From assembly GCF_002160305.1 (NCBI RefSeq), contig NZ_NFKI01000009.1, positions 1 through 64,000 on the forward strand: a stretch of 64,000 nucleotides of DNA. The letters run 5' to 3'. The notes under the pieces are model-generated. The model did not search any database. It was not told the DNA's origin and saw only the letters and a list, made by a program, of their open reading frames with translations. Positions 16,633 to 25,961 of the stretch are shown piece by piece. Position 1 is the stretch's first letter. Each line of letters starts with the position of its first letter. The translations under genes were made by a program, and so were the position numbers. Origin of the DNA: Pseudoflavonifractor sp. An184 (GTDB lineage: Bacteria > Bacillota > Clostridia > Oscillospirales > Oscillospiraceae).

Positions 16633-18000
16633 CTATGTCTCCTCACCGCCCTGCTCCAGACGCCGTTTCAGGGTAAAGCGGGTGCAGCCCAGCAGCTGGG
16701 CCGCCCGGCTGCTGTTGCCCCCGGAGAGCTCCAGCGCCCGGTCGATGTAGGCGCGCTCAAAGGCGTCCACCTCCCGCTTCAGGTCAATCGGGCTTTGTGT
16801 CAGATCTTTCATGGGGTAGCTGGGGCCCGCGGCGGCGCCGTCCTCCCGTTTGAACTCCAGGCCGGTCTCCTCTCCGGTGAGCAGCTCCCCCTGGCTGAAC
16901 AGGACGCACCGCTCCATCACGTTGCGCAGCTCCCGCACATTTCCCTTCCAGGAGTAGCGCTCCATCTCCTCCAAAAAGGCGGGGGCGACGTCCCGGACAT
17001 GCTTGTTGAACTTCCGGTTGAAGTGCTCCAGGTAGTAACGGGCCAGCACCGGAATGTCCTCCCGCCGCTCCCGCAGGGGCGGAATGCGGATCTGCATCAC
17101 GTTCAGGCGGTAGTACAGATCCTCCCGGAAGGTGCCCTTCTGCACCTCCGCGTCCAGATCCCGGTTGGTGGCGGCGATGATGCGCACATTGACCTCAATG
17201 TCCCGCAGGCCGCCCACCCGCTTGAACCGCCGGTCCTCCAGGAAGGTGAGCAGCTTGGACTGCATGGCCAGAGGCAGCTCCCCGATCTCATCCAGAAAGA
17301 CGGTCCCCCCGTTGGCCAGCTCCATCAGGCCCTTCTTGGCCTTGTTGGCCCCGGTGAAGGCCCCCTTCTCATAGCCGAACAGCTCCGACTCCAGCAGGGA
17401 TTCGGGGATGGCCCCGCAGTTGATCTTCACCAGAGGGGTGTCCCGGCGGGGGCTGCTGTCGTGGATGGCGTTGACCACCACCCCCTTGCCGGTGCCGGTC
17501 TCCCCGCAGATGAGCAGGTCCACATTGTCGTTCTCCGCCAGGATGGCCACATTGCGGCAGATGCGCCGGATGGCCTCGCTCTCGCCCACGATCTGCCGGG
17601 GCCGCTGGCGCATGAGCTCCAGGCTCCGGCGGCGCTTCAGCTGCTCCAGGTTCCGGCGGATGATCAGGTCCACCTCCTCCAGATCAAAGGGCTTCTGGAT
17701 GTAGTGGCAGGCCCCCCGCTTCATGGCCTCCACCGCCTGAGAGACTGAGCCGTAGGCGGTGATCATAATGATCTGAATGTCCTCATCCAGCTTTTTGAAG
17801 TCCTCAATGTGCTCCAGGCCCAGCTCGCCCCCCAGCTTGTTGTCCAGCAGCACCACGTCCGGCCGCCAGGACTCCGCCAGGGCCAGCCCCTCGGAAAAGG
17901 TCTCCGCCGTCTTCACCTGGTGCCCCAGGTCGGACAGGCCGCTCTCCAGGGACATGCGGATCAGAAATTCGTCGTCCACCACCAATACCTTTGTGTTCAT
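16633..18000 (-). CDS. Sigma-54-dependent response regulator (NtrC/AtoC class)
   Basis: 455 aa from the ATG at 18000 (AAAGGAGGT 5 bases ahead; ATGA overlap with the kinase gene). Receiver domain residues 1-120 with acidic pair D9/D10, phospho-acceptor D53 and K103. AAA+ domain with Walker A GETGTGKG (166-173), the sigma-54 contact loop GAFTGA (213-218), Walker B GTVFLDEIG and the arginine-finger region FREDLYYRLN. A Fis-type helix-turn-helix ends the protein (ALELSGGNSSRAAQLLGCTR). All parts needed to drive sigma-54 open-complex formation are present. The adjacent pxp promoter is the obvious target. Confidence 0.96.
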   Translation of the reverse strand: MNTKVLVVDDEFLIRMSLESGLSDLGHQVKTAETFSEGLALAESWRPDVVLLDNKLGGELGLEHIEDFKKLDEDIQIIMITAYGSVSQAVEAMKRGACHYIQKPFDLEEVDLIIRRNLEQLKRRRSLELMRQRPRQIVGESEAIRRICRNVAILAENDNVDLLICGETGTGKGVVVNAIHDSSPRRDTPLVKINCGAIPESLLESELFGYEKGAFTGANKAKKGLMELANGGTVFLDEIGELPLAMQSKLLTFLEDRRFKRVGGLRDIEVNVRIIAATNRDLDAEVQKGTFREDLYYRLNVMQIRIPPLRERREDIPVLARYYLEHFNRKFNKHVRDVAPAFLEEMERYSWKGNVRELRNVMERCVLFSQGELLTGEETGLEFKREDGAAAGPSYPMKDLTQSPIDLKREVDAFERAYIDRALELSGGNSSRAAQLLGCTRFTLKRRLEQGGEET

Positions 18001-19658
18001 GCCGTACCTCCTTTGTGGGGAAAGCGGATCTGCGCCCGGGTCCCAGACCCGGGCGTGCTGTCCATGGACAGCACGCCGCCGTTCTGCGCCAGCAGCCGCT
18101 GGACAATGGAGAGGCCCAGGCCGCCTGTTCCCCCTTCGCCCAGCACCTTGTGCAGCTTCTCCTGCGTCATGCCCACTCCGGTGTCCACCACCGACAGGGC
18201 CACGCCGTCCTCCTCCTTCCATGCCCGGATGGCCAGCTCCCCGCCGTCCGGCATGGCTTTTACGCTGTTGTTGATGAGATTGATAAGCACCTGGCGCAGC
18301 TCCCCCTCGTCGGCGTAGAGCCATAGGCGGCCATTTACCAGGGCGTTGAACAGGATGCCCTTGTTCTCGGCCACCTTAAAATAGAGCATCTGCAATTCTT
18401 CAAACAGGGCGTTGAGGCTGACCGTTGTCTTTTCACTCTCCCGGCGGCGGGACAGGTTCAGCAGATTTTCGATGAGCAGATTGACCCGGTCCACCTCCCG
18501 CACCATGCCGCCGCACAGCTTCCGGTCCCGCTCCTCGCCCAGCTTCCGGCTCACCACCTGGATGCCCGCCCGGATGCCCGCCAGCGGGTTTCGGATCTCG
18601 TGGGCCACGTCGGCGGCCAGCTTGCCGGTGTAGGCCAGCTTCTCATCCTCGGTGAGCTTCTCCTCCATGTGCTTCTTATAGGTCACGTCGTCGATGGTGC
18701 ACAGCACCCCCCAGCGGGTGCCGTCCGGCTCCCGCAGCTGCCACACACCAAACTCGTAATCCCGAGCCTTTCCGCCCTGATCCGTCAGCCGGGCGGGCTC
18801 AGGGAGCACGTCCTCCCGCCGCTGGATGCGGGACAGGAGCATCCGCAGGTCGCGGTTCTGCCCGTCCCGCTCGTCCTCCCGCCGGAGCATGGTGGAGGCC
18901 GCGGCGTTGATCAGAATAGGGGTGCCGTCCTGGTCATAGGCCACCACTCCGAGGGGCAGGTTTTCCACAATGCTCTCGTTAAGGGTCTTGACCCGCTCCA
19001 GTTCGCCGGTGTAGCCCCGGATGCGCTCCATCATCTTCTGAAAGGCCCGGGCCAGCTGCCCTACCTCGTCCGTCTTGTTCAGATACTCCTCTCCCAGCTG
19101 GTTCTCCTTGCCGGGATCTCCGCTGATGCCCCGGCACACCTCGCTCAGCCGCCGGATGGGATCGGAGATATTGTGGGCGATGAGGACGCTGGCCTGAACG
19201 ATGGCCAGCAGCATGGCTACTGCCGCCAGAATCATATACTTCTGTTCCTCGATAAACCCGCTGCCCACCCCCTGCCGGTCCAGGTAACAGCGGATCTCCC
19301 AGCCCATCTGCGGAACGGAGACCTGCTCCAGCAGCTCCATAGACGCCGCGTCCGCCTCCGAGTCACCCAGGAGTAAGCGGCCGTCCTGGTCGTAGATAAA
19401 CAGCAGGTTTCCCCGGTAATCTCCCCGGTACTTATCCAGCAGCCGCTCCGGCTGCTGCCGGTACTCCTCCAGCTGGAGGTCCGCCTGGAGATAGCCGATC
19501 AGGGTCTGCGCCTCCTGGCGCTCCGTCTCCACCTTGACCTGGAACTCCGTAAAATATAGGATGATGCAGAAACAGAGGACGGTGGCCAGGCTGATGCAGG
19601 CAAAGGGGATCAGAATTTTATTCTCAATGTCCAGTGGCACGATACGCCGCAGCTTCAT
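17997..19658 (-). CDS. Membrane sensor histidine kinase (HAMP-PAS-HisKA-HATPase)
   Basis: 553 aa from the ATG at 19658 (GGAGGCGG ahead, ATGA overlap with the symporter). Membrane helices at about 17-37 and 141-161 bracket an outer loop of about 100 residues; HAMP 162-215; PAS about 225-325; H-box VAHEIRNPLAG with the phospho-acceptor His353; N-box LINLINNSVKAM; G-boxes VVDTGVGM and GGLGLSIVQ. Partner of the sigma-54 response regulator downstream. The short outer loop could sense a solute directly or read the state of the co-transcribed symporter. Confidence 0.95.
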   Translation of the reverse strand: MKLRRIVPLDIENKILIPFACISLATVLCFCIILYFTEFQVKVETERQEAQTLIGYLQADLQLEEYRQQPERLLDKYRGDYRGNLLFIYDQDGRLLLGDSEADAASMELLEQVSVPQMGWEIRCYLDRQGVGSGFIEEQKYMILAAVAMLLAIVQASVLIAHNISDPIRRLSEVCRGISGDPGKENQLGEEYLNKTDEVGQLARAFQKMMERIRGYTGELERVKTLNESIVENLPLGVVAYDQDGTPILINAAASTMLRREDERDGQNRDLRMLLSRIQRREDVLPEPARLTDQGGKARDYEFGVWQLREPDGTRWGVLCTIDDVTYKKHMEEKLTEDEKLAYTGKLAADVAHEIRNPLAGIRAGIQVVSRKLGEERDRKLCGGMVREVDRVNLLIENLLNLSRRRESEKTTVSLNALFEELQMLYFKVAENKGILFNALVNGRLWLYADEGELRQVLINLINNSVKAMPDGGELAIRAWKEEDGVALSVVDTGVGMTQEKLHKVLGEGGTGGLGLSIVQRLLAQNGGVLSMDSTPGSGTRAQIRFPHKGGTA

Positions 19659-21088
19659 TGTGCCGCCTCCTCTCTCCGGCTCAGTGCCGTCCCCACAAGC
19701 AGGGCGGCCGTGGACAGAATCACGCCAGGCAGGGCCGGATGCAGGGGCAGCAGGCCGCCGTAATAGGCGGGGTACAGCGTCAAAATAGCCGCGCCCCCCA
19801 CCAGAACCGAGGCCCAGACCCCCTGCCTGGTAACCCGGCGGGACAGCAGAGTGCCGTAGGTGGCAGGGAAAAGCAGGATGCTCACGCCGCCCCACACGTC
19901 GCCGCCGTAGGACAGGGTAAACTCCGGCGGGTTCAGGGCAAGCAGCATGGAGATGGTGCCGCCGCCGAACACCGCCAGCCGCCCCAGGTTCAAAACCTGC
20001 CGCTCTGAAATCTCCTTTGGGCTTACGGTGCGGATGATGTCATAGGAGAAGGACGACGCAATGAGCAGCAGCTGGGAATTGGCGGTGGACACACAGGCTC
20101 CGATCACAGAAAACAGGAAAAAGCCGCTCCATACACTGTACAGCTCGTTATTCATCAGGTGGACAATGATCTCGTCGCTGGAGGCCACGTCCGGGGACTG
20201 GGGCGCCAGAACCCGCGCCGCCAAACCGATGTGGACCAGGGCAAAGTACAAAAAGGCCAGTAGGATCAGGGACCCCAGCACCGTCCACCGGGCGCTGCGT
20301 GGATTGCGGGCGGACAGCACCCGGACCATGTACTGGGGATTGGCCGCCAGCCCCAGCCCCCAGCCCCAGAACATGGACATGCAGATCAGGGGCGTGTAGC
20401 GGTTATTGAACAGGGAGAGCAGGCTCTTGGAGGGGTCCGATCCGGTCAGCGTCCCCGCCTGGGCATAGAGCTCCGAAAAACCGCCCACCCAGCCGATCAT
20501 CAGCACCAGCAGCACCACCAGACTGAGTACCAGCAGCACCAGATTAAAGGCGTCTGTGCGCAGGACCGAGCGGTACCCGCCGAAGGTGGTGTACAACACA
20601 AACAGGTATACCATCAGCACCGCCACCGGATAGGGGATATCAAACAGGGCTGCCGCTACCGTCCCGAATCCCTTATACTGGGTGACCAGGTAGCAGACGT
20701 ACACCACCACCATAATGGCTCCGTAGGCCACCTGAAGGGCCGGCGACTGGTAGCGCTGGCTGAACAGCTCCGGGATGGTGACCACATTGTGGGCATACAG
20801 GCGGCGGCTTACAGCCGCCAGCAGAAATGCGCCAAAAAACCAGGGAAACACTGAGTAAGCCAGCACCGCCAAGCCGTCCTCATACACCCCGCCGGTGAGA
20901 CTTAAAATCGTAATGGCGGACAGCCAGGTGCCCACGAATGTACAGATGCACAGCGGCAGGCTGGCCGTCCGGTCGCAGAGAAAGTAACTGCGGGCGGTGG
21001 GGTCCTCCCGCAGACTGCTCTTTCCGATCAGAAGCAGGGCGGCGGAGTAGATGCAGAAATAGATGAGATACAGGGCGGTCTTATTCAT
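19655..21088 (-). CDS. Sodium:solute symporter (SSS/SLC5 family)
   Basis: 477 aa from the ATG at 21088 (GGAGG 9 bases ahead); the longer open frame upstream crosses a repeat and is not used. About 13 membrane helices. SSS features: YSAALLLIGKSSLRE, FVGTWLSAITILSLTGGVYEDG, YTTFGGYRSVLRTD and a helix with GACVSTANSQLLLIASSFSYD. First gene of a symporter-kinase-regulator operon with 4-base overlaps throughout. SSS proteins joined to kinases are known from CbrA-type sensors, where the two are fused; here they are separate. Substrate unknown; 5-oxoproline is a candidate from context. Confidence 0.93.
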   Translation of the reverse strand: MNKTALYLIYFCIYSAALLLIGKSSLREDPTARSYFLCDRTASLPLCICTFVGTWLSAITILSLTGGVYEDGLAVLAYSVFPWFFGAFLLAAVSRRLYAHNVVTIPELFSQRYQSPALQVAYGAIMVVVYVCYLVTQYKGFGTVAAALFDIPYPVAVLMVYLFVLYTTFGGYRSVLRTDAFNLVLLVLSLVVLLVLMIGWVGGFSELYAQAGTLTGSDPSKSLLSLFNNRYTPLICMSMFWGWGLGLAANPQYMVRVLSARNPRSARWTVLGSLILLAFLYFALVHIGLAARVLAPQSPDVASSDEIIVHLMNNELYSVWSGFFLFSVIGACVSTANSQLLLIASSFSYDIIRTVSPKEISERQVLNLGRLAVFGGGTISMLLALNPPEFTLSYGGDVWGGVSILLFPATYGTLLSRRVTRQGVWASVLVGGAAILTLYPAYYGGLLPLHPALPGVILSTAALLVGTALSRREEAAQ

Positions 21089-21615
21089 CCCATTGAGCCT
21101 CCATCCTTGGTACAAAAGCGCTTCCCATCCACATAGCGGGAAAACGCACCACAATTTTAGCACATTTTTCAAACACTGGGGAAAATTTTTTCTGCCCAGC
21201 CTCGATATCAAGACCATTGCCTTTCCCTTCGGTGCGCCGAAGGGTGTCCGCCTCTCCCCGCCCTGGGGCATTTCGCCCCTTTTATTGAAAGTGAGCCCCA
21301 CGGACATACACAGTGCTCCCATGTGCATGGAGACGGCTGAAAGCGCAAAAAGGGGGCAGGTCTGGAACCTGTCCCTTTTTTGCGCTTCGCTTGCCGGAAG
21401 CCTTGCACAGCAAGACTTCCGGGACATTTGACTCTATTCGAGGCGGGCGGCTGCCCCCTCGAGCTTCCCCGCCCTAACTCAGGCGGATTTTATTCTGTGC
21501 AGTTTTTTCGACAAATTGAAGGGACAGGTCTGAGACCCGCCCCTTCAAACGCAGAGGCGAAGCGAACGCTTCGCATAAAATTTCTTTGCTTACTTTCTTT
21601 TTCAAAGAAAGTAAG
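21089..21615. repeat. Intergenic region: repeat family 1 copy C (reverse) and family 3 copy
   Basis: No gene seen. About 21383-21519 is a reverse-orientation copy of repeat family 1 (compare 25963-26142 and 35507-35690), bounded by related hairpins at 21354-21377 (GGGGGCAGGTCT... CCTGTCCC) and 21523-21544 (GGGACAGGTCT...). From 21545 it continues as repeat family 3, whose last hairpin (21589-21615) ends the ilvD transcript. Near 21110 there is an isolated AAGCGCTT core upstream of the symporter gene. Confidence 0.8.
21589..21615 (-). terminator. Hairpin after ilvD
   Basis: 12-bp stem CTTACTTTCTTT / AAAGAAAGTAAG with a 3-base loop, starting directly at the ilvD stop codon. The T-run after it on the minus strand is imperfect (AAATTTT). 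Confidence 0.6.
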
Positions 21616-23277
21616 TTACTCCAGGATGGCGCCGCGGTCGGCGGAGGACACCATTTTGGCGTAGCGGGCCAGATAGCCGGTCTTGATTCTGGGCTCCGGG
21701 CAGACCCACTTGGCCTTCCGGGCGGCCAGCTCTTCGTCGGACACTTTCAGGGTGATAGAGTGGTTGGGGATGTCGATGGCGATCAGGTCGCCCTCCTCCA
21801 CCAGGCCGATGGGGCCGCCGGAGGCCGCCTCGGGGGACACGTGGCCGATGGAGGCCCCCCGGGTGGCGCCAGAGAACCGGCCGTCGGTGATGAGGGCCAC
21901 GTCCTTGTCCAGCCCCATGCCCGCGATGGCGGAGGTGGGGTTGAGCATCTCCCGCATGCCGGGGCCGCCCTTGGGACCCTCGTACCGGATGACCACCACG
22001 TCGCCGGCCACGATCTTGCCGGCATAAATGGCCTGGATGGCGTCGTCCTCACAGTCGAACACCCGGGCGGGTCCCTCGTGGACCATCATCTCGGAGGCCA
22101 CGGCGGACTGCTTCACCACGCAGCCGTCGGGGGCCAGGTTGCCCTTGAGCACTGCGATGCCGCCGGTTTTGGAGTAGGGGTTGCCGATGGGGTGGATGAT
22201 GTCGGGATTGCGGTTGACCACGCCCTCCAGATTCTCGGCCACCGTCTTGCCGGTGCAGGTCATCAGGCTGGTGTCCAGCAGGCCGGCCTCGGCCAGCTCG
22301 GCCATGACGGCATACACGCCGCCGGCCCGCTCCAGGTCCTCCATGTAGGTATCTCCCGCCGGGGCCAGGTGGCACAGGTTGGGGGTTTTCAGAGAGATCT
22401 CATTGGCCATGTCGAAGGACAGCTCGATGCCGCACTCATGGGCGATGGCGGGCAGGTGGAGCATGGTGTTGGTGGAACAGCCCAGGGCCATGTCCACCGT
22501 CTCCGCGTTGTGGAAGGCGGCCTCGGTCATAATGTCCCGGGGGCGGATGTTCTTCTCCACCAGATCCATGATCTGCATGCCCGCGTGCTTGGCCAGGCGC
22601 AGGCGGGCGGACCACACGGCGGGAATGGTGCCGTTGCCCCGGAGGCCCATGCCGATGGCCTCGGTGAGGCAGTTCATGGAGTTGGCGGTGTACATGCCGG
22701 AGCAGGAGCCGCAGGTGGGGCAGGCGTTGTTCTCATATTCCTCCAGACCCGCCTCGTCCAGTTTGCCGGCGTAGTAGGAGCCCACCGCCTCAAACATGTG
22801 GGAGAGGCAGGTGCGGCGGCCGTCGTTCATGGTGCCCGCCATCATGGGCCCGCCGGAGACGAAGATGGTGGGGATGTTCACCCGGGCGGCGGCCATGAGC
22901 AGTCCGGGCACGTTCTTGTCACAGTTGGGGATCATCACCAGGCCGTCAAACTGGTGGGCCATAGCCATGGCCTCGGTGGAGTCGGCGATCAAATCCCGGG
23001 TGACCAGGGAGTACTTCATGCCCACATGGCCCATGGCGATGCCGTCACACACGGCGATGGCGGGGAACTCTACCGGGGTACCGCCGGCGGCACGGACGCC
23101 GGCCTTGACGGCCTCGGCGATCTTGTCCAGGTTCATGTGGCCGGGGACGATCTCATTGTAGGAACAGACCACACCGATGAGGGGCCGCTCCAGCTCCTCC
23201 TTGGTGTAGCCCAGGGCGTAGAGCAGGGAGCGGTTGGGGGCGGCGGGGGCGCCTTTCTTAATGACATCACTGCGCAT
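21616..23277 (-). CDS. ilvD: Dihydroxy-acid dehydratase
   Basis: 553 aa from the ATG at 23277, chosen because AGGAGG lies inside the longer frame, 9 bases ahead. Dehydrates 2,3-dihydroxy-isovalerate and -methylvalerate in valine/isoleucine synthesis using an Fe-S cluster. Cluster-ligand and family motifs: [64 protein letters not shown] and [11 protein letters not shown]. It stands alone: no ilvB, ilvC or leu genes are nearby. Confidence 0.97.
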   Translation of the reverse strand: MRSDVIKKGAPAAPNRSLLYALGYTKEELERPLIGVVCSYNEIVPGHMNLDKIAEAVKAGVRAAGGTPVEFPAIAVCDGIAMGHVGMKYSLVTRDLIADSTEAMAMAHQFDGLVMIPNCDKNVPGLLMAAARVNIPTIFVSGGPMMAGTMNDGRRTCLSHMFEAVGSYYAGKLDEAGLEEYENNACPTCGSCSGMYTANSMNCLTEAIGMGLRGNGTIPAVWSARLRLAKHAGMQIMDLVEKNIRPRDIMTEAAFHNAETVDMALGCSTNTMLHLPAIAHECGIELSFDMANEISLKTPNLCHLAPAGDTYMEDLERAGGVYAVMAELAEAGLLDTSLMTCTGKTVAENLEGVVNRNPDIIHPIGNPYSKTGGIAVLKGNLAPDGCVVKQSAVASEMMVHEGPARVFDCEDDAIQAIYAGKIVAGDVVVIRYEGPKGGPGMREMLNPTSAIAGMGLDKDVALITDGRFSGATRGASIGHVSPEAASGGPIGLVEEGDLIAIDIPNHSITLKVSDEELAARKAKWVCPEPRIKTGYLARYAKMVSSADRGAILE

Positions 23278-23311
23278 AAAAAATGACCTCCTCACAAATT
23301 TATAAAATAAG

Positions 23312-23338
23312 TTGTCTGATTTCTCTTGTATTGTCTGA
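23312..23338. promoter_or_regulatory. Direct repeat TTGTCTGA x2 in ilvD leader (operator candidate)
   Basis: TTGTCTGA at 23312-23319 and 23331-23338, exactly 19 bp apart (about two helical turns), between the ilvD -10 and the ribosome site. A repressor bound here would block transcription. A GntR/FadR-type regulator is encoded divergently at 24055, but the link is not shown. Confidence 0.5.
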
Positions 23339-23342
23339 CTAT

Positions 23343-23371
23343 ATAGTATAGGATAGAGGGGAGAATGTCAA
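23343..23371 (-). promoter_or_regulatory. Sigma-A promoter of ilvD
   Basis: On the minus strand TTGACA (23371-23366), 17-bp spacer, TACTAT (23348-23343); a perfect -35 with a fair -10, about 65 bases before the ATG. Confidence 0.75.
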
Positions 23372-23429
23372 GGGGCGTAGAAGTTCTTTCCGGGGGAGTT
23401 CCGCCGTCGGGGACGGCTCCGATGGACGG

Positions 23430-23960
23430 CGGGAGGGGCAAGCCCCTCCCCTACGACAAGAGTAGGACGGCTTCCGTCTTGCGTAGGGGAGTCCCTTGGA
23501 GCTCCCGCCAGGATACGTACCAGAAGCGTTGGCTCGACAAAGTCAGGCGCAGTTCTGAAAGCGCAGTAGTTAAAATTTTTATATACCCAGGCCCAGTTGG
23601 CCGGATTGAACTGCGGAAAGCCACTTAAATTTTGCGCGCCGGAAATCCAGCAGCATCAAACAGTAGGGCGTCCCCCGTAACGGGGTCCGGGGGTAAGCGG
23701 TCCTATGGACACGAAGTGCCCGTCGGCCGCGTCCCCCGGCGATCCTCAAGGTGAATTGGCCCGCAGTGCCAAGAGAAGGTGGCCTGGGCCATTGGTTTCT
23801 TTCCCATCGCTGGGAAAGAAACCCGCCGCCCGAAGGGCGGCTCTTAGCGCGGAGATAGCTGCGAAATCCCCTCTGCGTACAACGACCCCAATCCGAAACC
23901 TGCCCCCTCATCCGCCCCAGAGTGAGCACTGGGGCACCTTCCCCCCTGGGGGGAAGGCTA
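23430..23960 (-). repeat. Repeat family 2, copy R1 (about 530 bp, reverse)
   Basis: No gene in this stretch. Read on the minus strand it contains, in order, a TTTCTTTCCCAGCGATGGG hairpin (23797-23823), ATCGCCGGGGGACGCGGC, CACTTCGTGTCCATAGGACC, CCGGCGCGCAAAATTTAAG, AACTGCGCCTGACTTTG and a GAGGGGCTTGCCCCTC hairpin. The same order of blocks occurs at 44757-45190, at 45190-45773 (reverse) and at 61225-61690. About 50 bp are inserted here between the head hairpin and the next block. Confidence 0.8.
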
Positions 23961-24054
23961 AAAAAGAGCAGGCGGCGGAAACCCATGCCGATTTCCCAGA
24001 GAAAAACAATCCACAAATATCACATCAACTGTGGAAAGAAGAAGGAGAATTTTC

Positions 24055-24741
24055 ATGCCCAGACAAAACTTGTCCCAGCAGACGGCGGACCGTCTGTACA
24101 CCACCATTGTGGTGGAACAGCAGCTCCAGCCCGGTGAGAAGCTGCCCAATGAACTGGAGCTGGCCCAGCAGCTGGGGGTGAGCCGGGCCACCCTCCGGGA
24201 GGCCATCCGCACCCTGGCGGACCGGGGGGTGCTGGAGGTGCGCCGGGGCAGAGGCACCTTTGTCTCCCCCCAGGTGGAGGAGATCGGCGACTTCGGCTTC
24301 TCCAGCCTGGAGCAGGTCCGGGGACAGCTGCGGGATCTGTTTGAGCTGCGCTCCATGTTCGAGCCCCGCTGCGCCGCCCTGGCCTGCCGCCGGGCCGCCC
24401 CGGAGGAGCTCTCCGACATTCTGGAGAAGGGGGCGGCGGTGGAGCGGTGCATCCGGGCGGGCCGGGACCGCACCCAGGCGGACCAGGCCTTCCATACCGC
24501 CATCGTCCGGGCCGCCCACAACGAGTTCCTGCTCCGGCTGCTGCCCATCATCCACCAGGCGGTCTCCACCGCCGTGGAGCGGGGGGAACATCGGGAGCAG
24601 CTGGCGGAGGACACCCTCCGGGACCACGCCCTGCTGCTGGAGTTCCTGAAAAAACGGGACGGCGAGGGGGCGGAGCACGCCATGGCCATCCATATGCGCC
24701 ACAGCATGGACGTGATGGGGCTGGCGGAACCCGGCCTGTAA
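24055..24741 (+). CDS. FadR-subfamily GntR transcriptional regulator
   Basis: 228 aa from the ATG at 24055 (GAAGGAG ahead; the upstream GTG at 24031 lies before the ribosome site). N-terminal winged helix with [26 protein letters not shown] and the wing [11 protein letters not shown]-terminal FCD all-helical ligand domain with [30 protein letters not shown] and AIHMRHSMD, the His/Asp metal and ligand residues. FCD regulators usually sense small carboxylic acids. No catabolic operon is adjacent; ilvD or the following genes are possible targets. Confidence 0.94.
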   Translation: MPRQNLSQQTADRLYTTIVVEQQLQPGEKLPNELELAQQLGVSRATLREAIRTLADRGVLEVRRGRGTFVSPQVEEIGDFGFSSLEQVRGQLRDLFELRSMFEPRCAALACRRAAPEELSDILEKGAAVERCIRAGRDRTQADQAFHTAIVRAAHNEFLLRLLPIIHQAVSTAVERGEHREQLAEDTLRDHALLLEFLKKRDGEGAEHAMAIHMRHSMDVMGLAEPGL

Positions 24742-24828
24742 CCGCCGGAACGGGAAGTATCTCTTGCCTTTTGGGGTAAAATCCGATACACTGGAGCAGC
24801 ACTGTCATGGAAGCCGCATTGTCTGGAG

Positions 24829-25467
24829 GTGTCTGTCATCGAACCGTTTATTTGGATTGTCAATCTCATCGGGACCGTGGCCTTTGCCGCCTCGGGGGCC
24901 CTCACGGGCCTGAAAAAGGGGATGGATCTGTTTGGGGTTTGCATTCTGGGGCTGGTCACCGCCGTGGGCGGCGGGGTGATCCGGGACCTGATTTTAGGGC
25001 TGACGCCCCCCATGGCCTTTCAGGACCCCACCAGCGCCCTGGTGGCTCTGGCGGTGTCCGCCGTCTTTTTTCTGGGACGGGTGCGGCGGCTGCTCATGTA
25101 CAAGCCCGCCCTGTTCAACCACCTGCTGTTTTGGATGGACGCCCTGGGCCTGGGGGTTTTCACGGTAGTGGGGGTCCAAATCGCCTATGAGGCGGTGGCG
25201 GAGCCCACCCTGTTCCTGCTGGTGTTTGTGGCGGTGGTCACCGGCGTGGGGGGCGGCGTCCTCCGGGACCAGCTGGCGGGGGATACCCCGTACATCTTCG
25301 TCAAGCATGTATACGCCTCCGCCTCCCTGGCCGGGGCAATTCTTTGCGCTGGGCTGTGGTCCCGGCTGGGGAGCATGGCCGCCATGCTCCTGGGACTGAC
25401 AGTGGTGGTGCTCATCCGGGGGCTGGCCGCCCACTTCCGGTGGAATCTGCCCCGGTCCAAGGTATAA
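24829..25467 (+). CDS. TRIC cation channel / YadS (UPF0126) family membrane protein
   Basis: 212 aa read from GTG at 24829, the first start in frame, although it overlaps the only ribosome-site-like sequence (GGAGG 24825-24829), so the true start is uncertain. Seven membrane helices forming two similar halves, each with a glycine-rich motif: VTAVGGGVIRDLILG and VTGVGGGVLRDQLAG. The halves FAASGALTGLKKGMD and FTVVGVQIAYE mirror one another, as in TRIC-type trimeric potassium channels and YadS. Physiological role unknown. Same strand as the regulator and GNAT genes, with short gaps. Confidence 0.9.
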   Translation: MSVIEPFIWIVNLIGTVAFAASGALTGLKKGMDLFGVCILGLVTAVGGGVIRDLILGLTPPMAFQDPTSALVALAVSAVFFLGRVRRLLMYKPALFNHLLFWMDALGLGVFTVVGVQIAYEAVAEPTLFLLVFVAVVTGVGGGVLRDQLAGDTPYIFVKHVYASASLAGAILCAGLWSRLGSMAAMLLGLTVVVLIRGLAAHFRWNLPRSKV

Positions 25468-25489
25468 AAGTATGAGGGAGGGAGCTTCC

Positions 25490-25933
25490 ATGGATTGGTT
25501 TGTCAAGCACTGGGACGAGCTCACCCGGGACGAGCTCTATGATCTGCTGGCGGTGCGCACCGCCGTCTTTGTGGTGGAGCAGCGCTGTCCCTACCAGGAG
25601 GCGGACGGCCTGGACCGCCGGGCCTGGCACGTGTTTGTCCGGGACGGCGGAGGGGCAATTCAGGCCTGCCTGCGGATTCTGGAGCCGGAGCGCGGAACCG
25701 CCCAGATCGGCCGGGTGCTCACAGTGGACCGGGGGACCGGCCTGGGCCGGGTACTGATGGAGCGGGGAATCCGGGCCGCCTGGGAAAAAACAGGCGCCCG
25801 GCGTATCCGTCTGGAGGCCCAGTCCCACGCCCAGGGCTTTTATGAGAAGCTGGGCTTCCGCCGCACGGAGGCCCCGGAGTTTCTGGAGGACGGCATTCCC
25901 CACGTGGAGATGGTGCTGGAGCGGAAGCAATAA
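25490..25933 (+). CDS. GNAT family N-acetyltransferase (ElaA-like)
   Basis: 147 aa from the ATG at 25490 (GAGGGAGG ahead, inside a slightly longer frame). ElaA-type layout: WDELTRDELYDLLAVRTAVFVVEQRCPYQEADG, then acetyl-CoA site IGRVLTVDRGTGLGRVLM (the R/Q-x-x-G-x-G/A loop) and HAQGFYEKLGFRRT. Substrate unknown. Ends at a strong terminator. Confidence 0.9.
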   Translation: MDWFVKHWDELTRDELYDLLAVRTAVFVVEQRCPYQEADGLDRRAWHVFVRDGGGAIQACLRILEPERGTAQIGRVLTVDRGTGLGRVLMERGIRAAWEKTGARRIRLEAQSHAQGFYEKLGFRRTEAPEFLEDGIPHVEMVLERKQ

Positions 25934-25961
25934 AAAGAGGCGGCCTTGGCCGCCTCTTTTT
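25934..25961 (+). terminator. Intrinsic terminator after GNAT gene
   Basis: AAAAGAGGCGGCC-TT-GGCCGCCTCTTTT with T-tract. Its 18-bp core is repeated exactly at 26143-26160 on the other side of repeat copy A. Confidence 0.92.

Noticed and set aside
21106-21121. AAGCGCTT core upstream of the symporter gene as a catabolite (cre) site
   Set aside because: The flanking positions do not fit the cre consensus (one extra base between TG and the core), and the 8-bp match alone is expected by chance.
21586-23286. Long open frames antisense to ilvD and, at 53074-55428, antisense to export module 2
   Set aside because: They mirror codon-position GC bias of the real genes, have no ribosome sites and no family motifs; the minus/plus-strand genes on the other strand are unmistakable.
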